A stretch of 64,000 nucleotides of DNA from the NCBI RefSeq assembly GCF_040365005.1, contig NZ_BAABWV010000014.1, positions 62,001 to 126,000 on the forward strand, in the 5' to 3' direction. Source of the DNA: Antarcticimicrobium sp040365005 (GTDB taxonomy: Bacteria > Pseudomonadota > Alphaproteobacteria > Rhodobacterales > Rhodobacteraceae). Below the pieces are notes generated by a model. The model saw only the letters and a list, made by a program, of their open reading frames with translations, did not search any database and was not told where the DNA came from. This document shows, piece by piece, positions 42,335 through 50,913 of the stretch. The first letter of the stretch is position 1, and each line of letters opens with the position of its first letter. A program made the translations under genes and the position numbers.

Positions 42335-43453
42335 TCAGGCCTTCACCACCAGCTGCGGCGAGACGACGTCGATCCCCAGTGCCTTGCCGACGGCGTAATA
42401 GGTCAGCTGGCCCGCGTGCACGTTCAACCCGTTCAGCAGGTGCGGGTTGTCGGCGCAGGCCTGTTTCCAGCCCTTGTCGGCAAGTTCCAGCATGAAGGGC
42501 ATGGTGGCGTTGCCCAGCGCGATGGTCGAGGTGCGCGCCACCGCGCCGGGCATGTTGGCGACGCAGTAATGAATGATGCCGTCCACGTCATAGATCGGGT
42601 CCTGGTGGGTGGTCGGTTTCGAGGTTTCGAAACAGCCGCCCTGGTCGATCGCCACGTCGACCAGCGCCGAGCCCGGCTTCATTGTCGAAAGCTGGTCCCG
42701 GGAGACCAGTTTCGGCGCGGCGGCCCCGGGGATCAGGACGGCGCCGATCACCATGTCCATTTGCGGCAGCAATTCGGTGAGCGCGCCGGCATCGGAATAC
42801 TGGGTGGTCAACCGCCCCATGAACACATCGTCGAGGTAGGAGAGCCGCGCCACCGAGCGATCCAGCACGGTGACATTGGCGCCCATGCCGACGGCAACGC
42901 GCGCCGCCGCCGTGCCCACGACACCGCCGCCGATGATGGCGACATTGGCGGGCCGGACGCCGGGCACACCGCCCAGCAGCACGCCGCTGCCGCCATTGGC
43001 TTTTTGCAGCGCCCAGGCCCCGGATTGCGGCGCCAGTCGCCCGGCCACCTCGGACATCGGCGCCAGCAGCGGCAACCCGCCCCGGTCGTCGGTCACGGTC
43101 TCGTAGGCGATGGCGGTGCAACCCGAGGCGAGCAGGTCGCGGGTCTGGTCCGGGTCGGGGGCGAGGTGCAGATAGGTGAACAACAGGTGCTTGTCGGTCA
43201 GCATCTTGCGCTCGCCGGCCTGCGGTTCCTTGACCTTGACGATCATCTCGGCGGTGTCGAAAATATCCTTGGCGGTCGGCAGGATCGTCGCGCCGGCGGC
43301 CTGATAGGAGGCATCGTCGAACCCCGCGCCGATCCCGGCGCCGGTTTCAATGAACACCTGGTGACCATGCGCCACCGCCTCGCCGGCGGCGTTCGGCGTC
43401 ATCCCGACGCGGAACTCCTGCGGTTTGATTTCTTTCGGGCAACCGATTTTCAT
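42335..43453 (-). CDS. ald: Alanine dehydrogenase
   Basis: 372 aa NAD-dependent enzyme interconverting L-alanine and pyruvate plus ammonia. MKIGCPKEIKPQEFRVGMTP carries the substrate Arg; the catalytic Lys is in VKVKEPQ, and the active His in LFTYLHLAPD. The NAD loop is IIGGGVVGTAAARVAVGMGA. ATG 43453 is preceded by GAGGATG; a longer frame from 43537 is not family-like. An Lrp/AsnC regulator is divergent, which is common for ald. Confidence 0.96.
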   Translation of the reverse strand: MKIGCPKEIKPQEFRVGMTPNAAGEAVAHGHQVFIETGAGIGAGFDDASYQAAGATILPTAKDIFDTAEMIVKVKEPQAGERKMLTDKHLLFTYLHLAPDPDQTRDLLASGCTAIAYETVTDDRGGLPLLAPMSEVAGRLAPQSGAWALQKANGGSGVLLGGVPGVRPANVAIIGGGVVGTAAARVAVGMGANVTVLDRSVARLSYLDDVFMGRLTTQYSDAGALTELLPQMDMVIGAVLIPGAAAPKLVSRDQLSTMKPGSALVDVAIDQGGCFETSKPTTHQDPIYDVDGIIHYCVANMPGAVARTSTIALGNATMPFMLELADKGWKQACADNPHLLNGLNVHAGQLTYYAVGKALGIDVVSPQLVVKA

Positions 43454-43545
43454 GCCACATCCTCCCCGAGGGCGTAAATCCTGCTGAAAAAATAGGCGAG
43501 ATGCCGTGCAATGTCTGTGTAAACTTGCCTCGCACAACCGGGTGT

Positions 43546-43564
43546 TATCGAATAGTCTTCGATA
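43546..43564. promoter_or_regulatory. Candidate Lrp/AsnC operator between ald and lrp
   Basis: TATCGAA-tagtc-TTCGATA is a perfect 7-bp inverted repeat with a 5-bp centre. It lies in the divergent intergenic region, 93 bases from the ald start and 33 bases from the regulator start, in an AT-rich stretch unlike its surroundings. Confidence 0.6.
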
Positions 43565-43596
43565 AATTCAATATTTTCCGCAAAGGACGTGCGCCT

Positions 43597-44055
43597 GTGA
43601 CGCTAGACACAGTGGATCGTAGAATTCTCGGGGCGCTCCAGAAAAAGGGGCGGATGTCCAACTCGGACCTGTCCGAACAGATCAACCTGTCGCCCTCGGC
43701 CTGTCATCGGCGGGTCCAGCGGCTGGAAACCGAGGGCTATATTCGCGACTATGTCGCGCTTCTGGACGAACGCAAGATGGGCCTGCCCACCACCGTGTTC
43801 GTCGAGATCACGTTACAGGCCCAGGCCGACGAGGTGCTGGACGATTTCGAACGGGCCGTGGCGCGGATTCCGTCGGTGCTGGAGTGCCATCTGATGGCCG
43901 GCACCGCCGACTATATCCTCAAGATCGTTGCCGAGAACACCGAGGATTTCGCCCGCATTCACCGCCAGTACCTGTCGCGTCTGCCGCGCGTGGCACAGAT
44001 GCAGTCGAGCTTTGCGCTGCGCACCGTGTGTCGGACAACGGCCCTGCCGGTCTGA
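43597..44055 (+). CDS. Lrp/AsnC family transcriptional regulator
   Basis: 152 aa starting with GTG; AAAGGA lies nine bases upstream and the length then matches the family, while a longer frame from ATG 43501 would run through the operator. N-terminal helix-turn-helix (VDRRILGALQKKGRMSNSDLSEQINLSPSACHRRVQRLE) and a C-terminal RAM ligand-binding domain (CHLMAGTADYILKIVAENTEDF). It most likely senses alanine or another amino acid and controls ald. Confidence 0.93.
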   Translation: MTLDTVDRRILGALQKKGRMSNSDLSEQINLSPSACHRRVQRLETEGYIRDYVALLDERKMGLPTTVFVEITLQAQADEVLDDFERAVARIPSVLECHLMAGTADYILKIVAENTEDFARIHRQYLSRLPRVAQMQSSFALRTVCRTTALPV

Positions 44056-44189
44056 TCCCCGGCGCCGCCGCGCATCGGCCTTGCGGGGCGGGTCGTCGCC
44101 GGTGGGGCCTTGTGTCTTGCAGGCGGCGACACCAGATTTTTACACTCGGGGGGTAGGTCCCCCGGCGACACTTTGGAAAGGACCCGATT

Positions 44190-45107
44190 TTGACAGACGA
44201 GAGTGACAGGCATTCGCTGGACTGGCTTGAGGCCGAACTGCAGGACACGTTCGACGAGGACATCGAGATCGAGTTCGCCGAACCGATGCTGTCGCTTGAG
44301 ATCCGCAAGATCTATCGCGAGGCGCATCCCGAGATGCTGGATCGCAAGGTCTATTTCCATAACCTGCTGCGGCTTCAGGCAGAACTGATCAAGGTGCAGG
44401 ACTGGGTCGAGCATACCGGCGCCAAGGTCTGCATCCTGTTCGAGGGCCGCGACAGCGCCGGCAAGGGCGGGGTGATCAAGCGGATCACCCAGCGGCTGAA
44501 TCCGCGCGTCGCCCGGGTGGTCGCGCTGCCCGCGCCCTCGCGCCGGGAGCAGAGCCAGTGGTACTTCCAGCGCTACGTGCCGCATCTGCCTGCCGCCGGT
44601 GAAATCGTGCTGTTCGACCGCTCGTGGTACAACCGGGCCGGGGTCGAGCGGGTGATGGGCTTTGCCTCCGACGATCAGGTCGAGCAGTTTTTCCAGGACG
44701 TTCCGGAATTCGAGCGCATGCTGGTCCGCTCCGGCATCATCCTGTTGAAATACTGGTTCTCGATCACCGACGAGGAACAGCAGTTGCGGTTCCTCATGCG
44801 GATCCACGATCCGATGAAACAGTGGAAACTGTCGCCGATGGACCTGGAATCCCGCATCCGCTGGGAGGATTACACCAAGGCCAAGGAAGAGATGTTCGCC
44901 CGCACCAACATCCCCGAGGCGCCCTGGTACATCGTCGAGGGCAACGACAAGAAACGCGAACGGCTGAATTGCATCGAGCATCTTCTGACCAAGATCCCCT
45001 ACGAGGAGGTGGAGCACGAGAAGGTCGAACTGCCCGAGCGGGTCTATAACCCCGATTACGAGCGGCGGGTTTTGCCGGACGAGCTTTACGTGCCCAAGAT
45101 CTACTGA
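44190..45107 (+). CDS. ppk2: Polyphosphate kinase 2
   Basis: 305 aa PPK2-family enzyme that uses polyphosphate to phosphorylate nucleotides. Walker A is LFEGRDSAGKGGVIKRI (about residues 89-105), Walker B IVLFDRSWYNRAGVERVMGF, and the lid region is DDQVEQFF; class I single-domain layout. The start is TTG at 44190 with GGAAAGGA just upstream; no ATG fits. Direction of the reaction (NTP-making or polyP-making) cannot be told from sequence. Confidence 0.95.
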   Translation: MTDESDRHSLDWLEAELQDTFDEDIEIEFAEPMLSLEIRKIYREAHPEMLDRKVYFHNLLRLQAELIKVQDWVEHTGAKVCILFEGRDSAGKGGVIKRITQRLNPRVARVVALPAPSRREQSQWYFQRYVPHLPAAGEIVLFDRSWYNRAGVERVMGFASDDQVEQFFQDVPEFERMLVRSGIILLKYWFSITDEEQQLRFLMRIHDPMKQWKLSPMDLESRIRWEDYTKAKEEMFARTNIPEAPWYIVEGNDKKRERLNCIEHLLTKIPYEEVEHEKVELPERVYNPDYERRVLPDELYVPKIY

Positions 45108-45185
45108 CGGAACGCTCGCCTCACGTTGACAGGGGGCGGGCGGCGTGCTGACCTTCAGTCCTGCCGGGCAGGGAGGAGAGCCGCC

Positions 45186-46346
45186 ATGTCAGATGCCCCT
45201 GTCTACGAGATCGACCCACAGGCGTTCTGGGCCGACCCCTATCCGGACCTCAAGCGCATGCGCGCGCGGGGGCCGGTGCTGCGCGTGCCGCGACTGGGCG
45301 CGACGCTGCTGACCCGGCGCGATGACATCTTCGAGAACGAGAAGAAGACCGAGGTATTCTCTTCGGACCAGCCCGGCGGGCTGATGACCGTGCTGATGGG
45401 GCAGAACATGATGCGCAAGGACGGCGTGGCGCATATGGCCGAACGCCGCGCGATCTTTCCCACCGTGTCGCCGAAGACGGTGAAACAGGTCTGGACCGCG
45501 CAGTTCCGCACCCAAACCGCCCGCATCCTTGACGACTTGGCGCCGCGCGGCGCCTGCGACCTGGTGGCCGACTATGCCATGCCGGTGTCGGGCGAGGCGC
45601 TGAAAGCCATCACCGGGCTGACCAACATGACCGCGCATGAAATGAACCGCGTCAGCCAGGGCATGATCGACGGCTGCGCGAATTACGCCGGCGACCCGGG
45701 GATCGAGGCCAACTGCCACGATTGCACCGCCTCGATCGACCGTCATATCGACGGCATGATCCCGGTGCTGGACGCGGCACCGGACCAGTCGCTGCTGTCG
45801 GTGCAGCGGCAGGCGGGGCTGTCGGACGAACAGGTGCGGGCCAATGTGAAACTGGCGATCTCAGGCGGCCAGAACGAACCACGCGATGCCATCGCCGGCA
45901 CGGCCTGGGCCCTGCTGACCCATCCCGACCAGTTGGAGCAGCTGCGGGGCGGACAGGTAACCTGGCTGCGCGCCTTCGAGGAATACGCGCGCTGGATCTC
46001 GCCCATCGGCATGTCGCCGCGCCGGGTGGCGCAGCGCTACGAGCTGCACGGCGTCACGCTGGAGCCCGAGGACCGGGTGTTCCTGATGTTCGGTTCAGGC
46101 AACCGCGACGAGGATGTCTTTGCCAACCCCGATGCCTTCGACACTGGGCAGGACATCAGCGCCGCCATCTCCTTTGGTGCCGGGCCGCATTTCTGCGCCG
46201 GGGCCTGGGCGTCAAAGGCGCTGATCGCCGAGGTGGCGCTGCCGATGCTGTTCCAGCGGTTCCCCGATCTGCGCCTTGCTGGTCCCGCGCGTTTCGGCGG
46301 CTGGGCCTTTCGCGGGCCGCTGAGCATGCCCGTGGAATGGGGCTGA
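45186..46346 (+). CDS. Cytochrome P450
   Basis: 386 aa soluble bacterial P450. The haem-thiolate Cys337 is in FGAGPHFCAGAW, the ExxR-like helix region is EEYARWISPIGMSPRRVA, and PxxF-type order is kept. In the I-helix the usual (A/G)Gx(D/E)T is replaced by G227-G-Q-N-E-P-R, so the acid-alcohol pair for oxygen activation is altered. No ferredoxin or reductase gene is adjacent. GGAGG precedes ATG 45186. Substrate unknown. Confidence 0.92.
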   Translation: MSDAPVYEIDPQAFWADPYPDLKRMRARGPVLRVPRLGATLLTRRDDIFENEKKTEVFSSDQPGGLMTVLMGQNMMRKDGVAHMAERRAIFPTVSPKTVKQVWTAQFRTQTARILDDLAPRGACDLVADYAMPVSGEALKAITGLTNMTAHEMNRVSQGMIDGCANYAGDPGIEANCHDCTASIDRHIDGMIPVLDAAPDQSLLSVQRQAGLSDEQVRANVKLAISGGQNEPRDAIAGTAWALLTHPDQLEQLRGGQVTWLRAFEEYARWISPIGMSPRRVAQRYELHGVTLEPEDRVFLMFGSGNRDEDVFANPDAFDTGQDISAAISFGAGPHFCAGAWASKALIAEVALPMLFQRFPDLRLAGPARFGGWAFRGPLSMPVEWG

Positions 46347-46353
46347 GTCCGGT

Positions 46354-46809
46354 TCAGCCCTCGCGCGTGAGGTAGGATTCGAAGGCTGCCAGGGTCACGT
46401 CCGAGACGTGATGCTCCATCCCCTCGGCGTCCAACTCGGCGGTCTCGGGCGGCACCCCGAGGGCCACCAGGACCGCCACCACCGTGCGGTGCCGGGCCCG
46501 CACCCGGTCGGCCAGCGCCAGCCCCTCGTCGGTCAGGAACACGCCGCGGTAGGGGCGCGAGATCGCCAGCCCCTCGCGCTTGAGCCGCGCCACCGCCTTG
46601 GTCGCGGTGGGGTGGGTCACCCCCATCCGCCGGGCGATATCGGTGATCCGGGCCTCGCCCATCTCTTCCAGCAGGTCGCCGATCATTTCGGCGTAATCCT
46701 CGAGAACCGCCATCGCCTGTGCGGCCCGAGCCTGGTTGAAACGGTCGGGTTGCGCCGCCGCTTCGGCCTCGGCCTCGGGCGTGGGATCTGGGGGCGGGCG
46801 ATGGGGCAC
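46354..46809 (-). CDS. mntR: Manganese-responsive regulator MntR (DtxR family)
   Basis: 151 aa. A ~25-residue Pro/Ala/Glu-rich N-terminal tail precedes the winged helix (YAEMIGDLLEEMGEARITDIARRMGVTHPTATKAVARLKREG) and a dimerisation domain with metal ligands in GVPPETAELDAEGMEHHVSD. This matches MntR, which represses Mn2+ uptake when Mn is sufficient. It is divergent from mntH, the classic arrangement. Confidence 0.94.
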   Translation of the reverse strand: MPHRPPPDPTPEAEAEAAAQPDRFNQARAAQAMAVLEDYAEMIGDLLEEMGEARITDIARRMGVTHPTATKAVARLKREGLAISRPYRGVFLTDEGLALADRVRARHRTVVAVLVALGVPPETAELDAEGMEHHVSDVTLAAFESYLTREG

Positions 46810-46909
46810 GGGGGGAGGTCTCCGGTCCGGACGAGGATAGTCAAGGAGAAGGCATAAATTGCAGATGCCGGAATAATTTGCAAACAGGCTTTCAATTTAT
46901 ATCGAAGTC

Positions 46910-46949
46910 AAGGCTATATCAGATTGCCACTTGTTAAAAGTGTAGCCTT
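46910..46949. promoter_or_regulatory. Candidate MntR operator between mntR and mntH
   Basis: AAGGCTA (46910-46916) and TAGCCTT (46943-46949) form a perfect inverted repeat with a 26-bp centre, each extended by similar flanks. The region is markedly AT-rich for this genome. GGCTATA resembles the half-site of known MntR boxes. It is 55 bases from the mntH start. Confidence 0.55.
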
Positions 46950-47004
46950 GGGTTTATTTGCGATTGCCCTAGGTGGCTGAACGATTTTCGGACAGGACAA
47001 AGAG

Positions 47005-48294
47005 ATGAAATCCACATCGACCGGTCGCACGCGCCTTGGCATCTCGGAAGTGCTCGAGGGCCGGCGCCACGGGCTGCGCGCGGCGTTGTTGTTCGCGGGG
47101 CCGGCGATCATCGCCTCGGTCGCCTATATCGACCCGGGCAACTATGCGACCAACATCCAGGCCGGGGCTGGCTATGGCTATGCGCTGCTGTGGGTTGTGC
47201 TGGTCGCCAACCTGATCGCGATGCTTTTCCAATCACTATCGGCGCGGTTGGGCATCGTCACCGGCCGCAACCTGGCCGAGCTGTGTCGTGACCATTTCCC
47301 GCGTCCCGTGGTCTGGATCATGTGGGCGGTGAGCGAGGTCGCCGCGATGGCGACCGATCTGGCCGAGTTTCTTGGCGGGGCGATCGGGTTGGCGTTGTTG
47401 TTCAACATGCCGCTGATGGCGGGGATGGGGGTCACCGCGGTGGTGACCTATGGAATCCTGCTGTTCGAGGGGCGCGGATTTCGCCCGATGGAACTGATCA
47501 TCGGCACCTTCGTTGCCATCATCAGCCTGTGCTACCTGATCGAGATCTTCATCGCGCCGGTCGACTGGGGCGAGGCGGGGGCCGGTCTGATCACCCCTTC
47601 GCTGCCGGATCTGACCGCCTTGACCATCGCGGTCGGGGTGATCGGGGCCACCGTGATGCCGCATGCGATCTATTTGCATTCCGGCCTGACCCAGAACCGC
47701 GCGCAGGCGCGCAACGACAAGGACCGTCGCAAGATCCTGACCTTTTCCAACCGCGAGGTGGTGCTGGCGCTGGCCGCCGCCGGGATGGTGAACATCGCGA
47801 TGGTGATGATGGCTGCCGGTGCCTTTCATTCCGGTCACGCCGAGGTGGCCGAGATCGAGACCGCCTATCACATGTTGACGCCGCTGCTGGGCAGCGCGGC
47901 GGCGGCGGTATTCCTGGTGTCGCTGATCGCCTCGGGCATCTCCAGCTCTGTGGTGGGGACGATGGCGGGGCAATTGATCATGCAGGGCTTCATCCACATG
48001 CGCCTGCCGATCTGGTTCCGCCGCGCGGTGACGATGATCCCCGCCTTTGCCGTGGTGGCGATGGGGGTGAACGCGACCCAGGCGCTGGTGGTATCCCAGG
48101 TGATCCTGTCGATCGCGCTGCCGGTGCCGATGGTGGCGCTGATCATCTTCGTCTCGCGCACCGATATCATGGGCGCCTTCCGCATCGGACGGCTGACGCA
48201 GGTGCTGGCGGTGATCGGGGCGGGGATCGTCCTGAGCCTCAACATGGTACTGCTGCTGCAGACCTTCGGCGTCAGCATGCCGGGGCTGGGCTGA
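47005..48294 (+). CDS. mntH: Manganese transporter MntH (Nramp family)
   Basis: 429 aa proton-coupled Mn2+ importer with 11 hydrophobic helices. The metal site in helix 1 is YIDPGNYATNI (Asp-Pro-Gly-Asn) and in helix 6 it is GATVMPHAIYLHSGL (Met-Pro-His), both diagnostic of Nramp proteins. AAAGAG lies upstream of the ATG. Divergent from mntR, which probably represses it. Confidence 0.96.
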   Translation: MKSTSTGRTRLGISEVLEGRRHGLRAALLFAGPAIIASVAYIDPGNYATNIQAGAGYGYALLWVVLVANLIAMLFQSLSARLGIVTGRNLAELCRDHFPRPVVWIMWAVSEVAAMATDLAEFLGGAIGLALLFNMPLMAGMGVTAVVTYGILLFEGRGFRPMELIIGTFVAIISLCYLIEIFIAPVDWGEAGAGLITPSLPDLTALTIAVGVIGATVMPHAIYLHSGLTQNRAQARNDKDRRKILTFSNREVVLALAAAGMVNIAMVMMAAGAFHSGHAEVAEIETAYHMLTPLLGSAAAAVFLVSLIASGISSSVVGTMAGQLIMQGFIHMRLPIWFRRAVTMIPAFAVVAMGVNATQALVVSQVILSIALPVPMVALIIFVSRTDIMGAFRIGRLTQVLAVIGAGIVLSLNMVLLLQTFGVSMPGLG

Positions 48295-48311
48295 GCGCCA
48301 AGGCCCCCCTG

Positions 48312-48346
48312 AAAAAAAACAAACCCCCGGGCCAAGGCACGGGGGT
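48312..48346 (-). terminator. Intrinsic terminator of rpsU
   Basis: On the minus strand ACCCCCG and CGGGGGT form a 7-bp stem with a 10-base loop, followed by TTGTTTTTTTT. It serves the rpsU transcript and could also stop mntH transcripts poorly. Confidence 0.8.
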
Positions 48347-48386
48347 CGTCTGAATAAGCGTCAGAATAGGCCGCTTGAAGGTGTGC

Positions 48387-48593
48387 TTAGAGCATCCCCT
48401 CGCGCTGAGCTTTCTTGCGCGCCAGCTTACGGGCACGACGGATCGCTTCAGCTTTCTCGCGCGCTTTTTTCTCGGACGGTTTCTCGAAATGTTGCTTGAG
48501 CTTCATTTCGCGGAAAACGCCTTCGCGCTGCAGCTTTTTCTTCAGGGCACGAAGCGCCTGATCGACATTGTTGTCGCGAACACTAACCTGCAT
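48387..48593 (-). CDS. rpsU: 30S ribosomal protein S21
   Basis: 68 aa very basic ribosomal protein. The N-terminus MQVSVRDNNVDQALRALKKKLQREG and the lysine/arginine-rich C-terminal helix are characteristic. GGTGG lies upstream of the ATG. A strong terminator follows. Transcribed divergently from the COQ9 gene. Confidence 0.96.
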   Translation of the reverse strand: MQVSVRDNNVDQALRALKKKLQREGVFREMKLKQHFEKPSEKKAREKAEAIRRARKLARKKAQREGML

Positions 48594-48710
48594 GTGGTTG
48601 TCACCACCTTTCTAGATTCGAGTTGCAAGGATTTGCAGGAAGTGGCCGTATAGCAAGTGACGCCTATCTTGTCTAGTATGCCGACCAACGAACCAGAGGA
48701 CGTCATCACC

Positions 48711-49394
48711 ATGCAACAGGACGACACCAGGGAGCGGCTGCTGGATGCCGCATTGAACCACGTGGCCTTCGACGGATGGTCCGACACCACCTTCAAGGCC
48801 GCGGTCGCCGACGCGGGGATCGACCCGGTGCTGGCGCAGGCGATGTGTCCGCGCGGTGCGGTGGACCTCGCGCTTGCCTTTCACGCGCGCGGCGATGCGG
48901 CGATGCTGGATCTGCTGTCGGCAGCGCATCTGGACGGCATGCGGTTCAGCGACAAGATCGCACTCGCGGTGCGGTTCCGGCTCGAGGCGGTCCCGGACAA
49001 GGAGGCGGTGCGCCGGGGCGTGACCCTGTTTGCGCTGCCGCAGCACGCCGCCGCCGGCGCGCGCGCGATCTGGAACACCTGCGACCTGATCTGGACCACG
49101 CTGGGCGATACCTCGCGCGATGTGAACTGGTACACCAAGCGCGCCACGCTGTCGGCGGTCTATTCCTCGACCGTGCTCTACTGGCTGGGTGACGACAGCC
49201 CGGGGCATGAGGCGACCTGGGCCTTTCTCGACCGGCGGATCGACGACGTGATGCGCTTCGAGGGGGTCAAGGGAAAGATCCGCAGCAACCCGCTGTTGAA
49301 ACCGCTGCTGGCCGGGCCGGAATGGCTGGCGGGCCAGATCCGGGCGCCGAAGGACATGCGTGACGATCTGCCGGGCTCGCTCGGGGGGCGTTAA
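48711..49394 (+). CDS. COQ9 family protein
   Basis: 227 aa. The N-terminal half has TetR-like helices (RERLLDAALNHVAFDGWSDTTFKAAV), and the C-terminal half holds the lipid-binding COQ9 core (LPQHAAAGARAIWNTCDLIWTTLGDTSRDVNWYTKRATLSAVYSSTVLYW). COQ9 supports ubiquinone synthesis by presenting lipid substrates to COQ7. Starts at 48678 or 48711 are both possible; 48711 fits the family. Its end overlaps the convergent gene by 4 bases. Confidence 0.9.
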   Translation: MQQDDTRERLLDAALNHVAFDGWSDTTFKAAVADAGIDPVLAQAMCPRGAVDLALAFHARGDAAMLDLLSAAHLDGMRFSDKIALAVRFRLEAVPDKEAVRRGVTLFALPQHAAAGARAIWNTCDLIWTTLGDTSRDVNWYTKRATLSAVYSSTVLYWLGDDSPGHEATWAFLDRRIDDVMRFEGVKGKIRSNPLLKPLLAGPEWLAGQIRAPKDMRDDLPGSLGGR

Positions 49395-49744
49395 ATCACG
49401 GTGCTGAGCGTCACCGCATGCAGTGCGCTGAGTGCGAGGGCACCCCGGACCAGCGGGCTACGTGGCAGCGCCAAAAGGCTCATGACCGACCAGACGATCT
49501 GGGTGGGCAACAGCCCCAGCAACACCGCCATGGCGGTTTCGTCATGACCGGTGGGCCAGGCGTAGAGGCCCAGCGTGCTGAGCAGGGCGAGGGTGAGCAA
49601 GAGGCAGCCCAACAGCCGGCGGGACGGGGACTCCGGCCCCAGGATTGTACAAACCGCCGGGCGGCCTGACAGCGCCAGCCAGCCCAGCGGCAGGGTGACG
49701 GCGACATTGGCGCCAAGCGAGATATAGAGCATCAGTGGAAACAT
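49391..49744 (-). CDS. Hypothetical membrane protein
   Basis: 117 aa with four hydrophobic segments (about residues 7-26, 43-60, 70-88 and 97-115) and short loops. No family is recognised. Good codon bias and a clean fit between neighbouring genes support a real gene. Convergent with the COQ9 gene (4-base overlap). Confidence 0.7.
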   Translation of the reverse strand: MFPLMLYISLGANVAVTLPLGWLALSGRPAVCTILGPESPSRRLLGCLLLTLALLSTLGLYAWPTGHDETAMAVLLGLLPTQIVWSVMSLLALPRSPLVRGALALSALHAVTLSTVI

Positions 49745-49874
49745 GGGCCGGACCCTAGCCGATTGCGGCCGGGGGGCAAGCGGCGGCGCTCACTCGCGTC
49801 GTGGAAAATTTCGGTGTATGCCGGGGGCAAATCGAACAGGGCGCGGGGCCGCGCCAAGCAGGAAGGACGACCAG

Positions 49875-50858
49875 ATGAGCGAAACCATGCGAGCCGTCGA
49901 GATCAGCGAACCGGGCGGGCCGGAGGTTCTGAAACTGGCCGAGCGCCCGGTGCCGCAGCCGGGTCATGGGCAGGTGGTGATCAAGGTGGCCTATGCCGGT
50001 GTCAACCGGCCCGACGCGCTGCAACGGGCGGGGGCCTATGCGCCGCCGCCGGGGGCCAGCGACCTGCCGGGGCTGGAGGCCTCGGGTGAGGTGGTGGCGC
50101 TGGGCGACGGGGTCAGTGAATGGGCCGTCGGGGACCAGGTCTGCGCGCTGCTGCCCGGCGGCGGCTATGCCGAGTATGTCGCTACCCCTGCCGCCCATTG
50201 CCTGCGCCTGCCCGAGGGGATGGGGCTGAAACAGGCCGCCTGCCTGCCCGAAACCTTTTTCACCGTCTGGACCAACGTGTTCAACCGGGGCGGGCTGACC
50301 GGCGGCGAGCGGTTCCTTGTCCATGGCGGCACCTCGGGGATCGGCACCACGGCGATCCAGCTGGCAAACGCCTTTGGCGCGCGGGTCTTCGCGACGGCGG
50401 GATCGGACGAGAAATGCAAGGTCTGCACCGACCTGGGCGCCGAGCGCGCGATCAACTACCGCGACGAGGATTTCGTCGAGGTGCTGCGCGCGGCGGGCGG
50501 GGCCGACCTGATCCTCGACATGGTGGGGGGCGATTACATCCCGCGCAACGTCAAGGCATTGGCCAACGATGGGCGGCTGGTGCAGATCGCCTTTCTGAGC
50601 GGGCCGAAGGTCGAGCTGAACTTTGCCCAGGTGATGGCGCGGCGGCTGACGATCACCGGCTCGACCCTGCGGCCGCAGAGCGACCTGGCCAAGGCGCGCA
50701 TCGCGCAGGATCTGGCCGAGAAGGTCTGGCCGCTGCTGGACGCGGGCCGTGTCGCCCCGGTGATGGACAGCGAGTTCCCGCTGGCAGAGGCCGCTGCCGC
50801 CCATGCCCGTCTGGAAAGCGCGGGCCATATCGGCAAGGTGGTGCTGAAGGTGGCGTGA
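49875..50858 (+). CDS. NAD(P)H-quinone oxidoreductase (PIG3-like MDR family)
   Basis: 327 aa zinc-free medium-chain reductase. The catalytic-domain segment YAGVNRPDALQRAGAY, the hinge PETFFTVWTNVFN and the NADPH loop VHGGTSGIGTTAIQLA are typical of TP53I3/PIG3-type quinone reductases. GGAAGGA is upstream of ATG 49875. A second MDR of the same length but a different subgroup is at 51998-52981. Confidence 0.9.
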   Translation: MSETMRAVEISEPGGPEVLKLAERPVPQPGHGQVVIKVAYAGVNRPDALQRAGAYAPPPGASDLPGLEASGEVVALGDGVSEWAVGDQVCALLPGGGYAEYVATPAAHCLRLPEGMGLKQAACLPETFFTVWTNVFNRGGLTGGERFLVHGGTSGIGTTAIQLANAFGARVFATAGSDEKCKVCTDLGAERAINYRDEDFVEVLRAAGGADLILDMVGGDYIPRNVKALANDGRLVQIAFLSGPKVELNFAQVMARRLTITGSTLRPQSDLAKARIAQDLAEKVWPLLDAGRVAPVMDSEFPLAEAAAAHARLESAGHIGKVVLKVA

Positions 50859-50913
50859 GGCGCCCGACGCAGACCGAGTGACAAAGGGCCGGGCGCAACA
50901 CCCGGCCCTCCCG

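Noticed and set aside
48623..48654. Possible promoter for the COQ9 gene (TTGCAA ... TATAGC)
   Set aside because: The spacer is 20 bp, outside the usual range.
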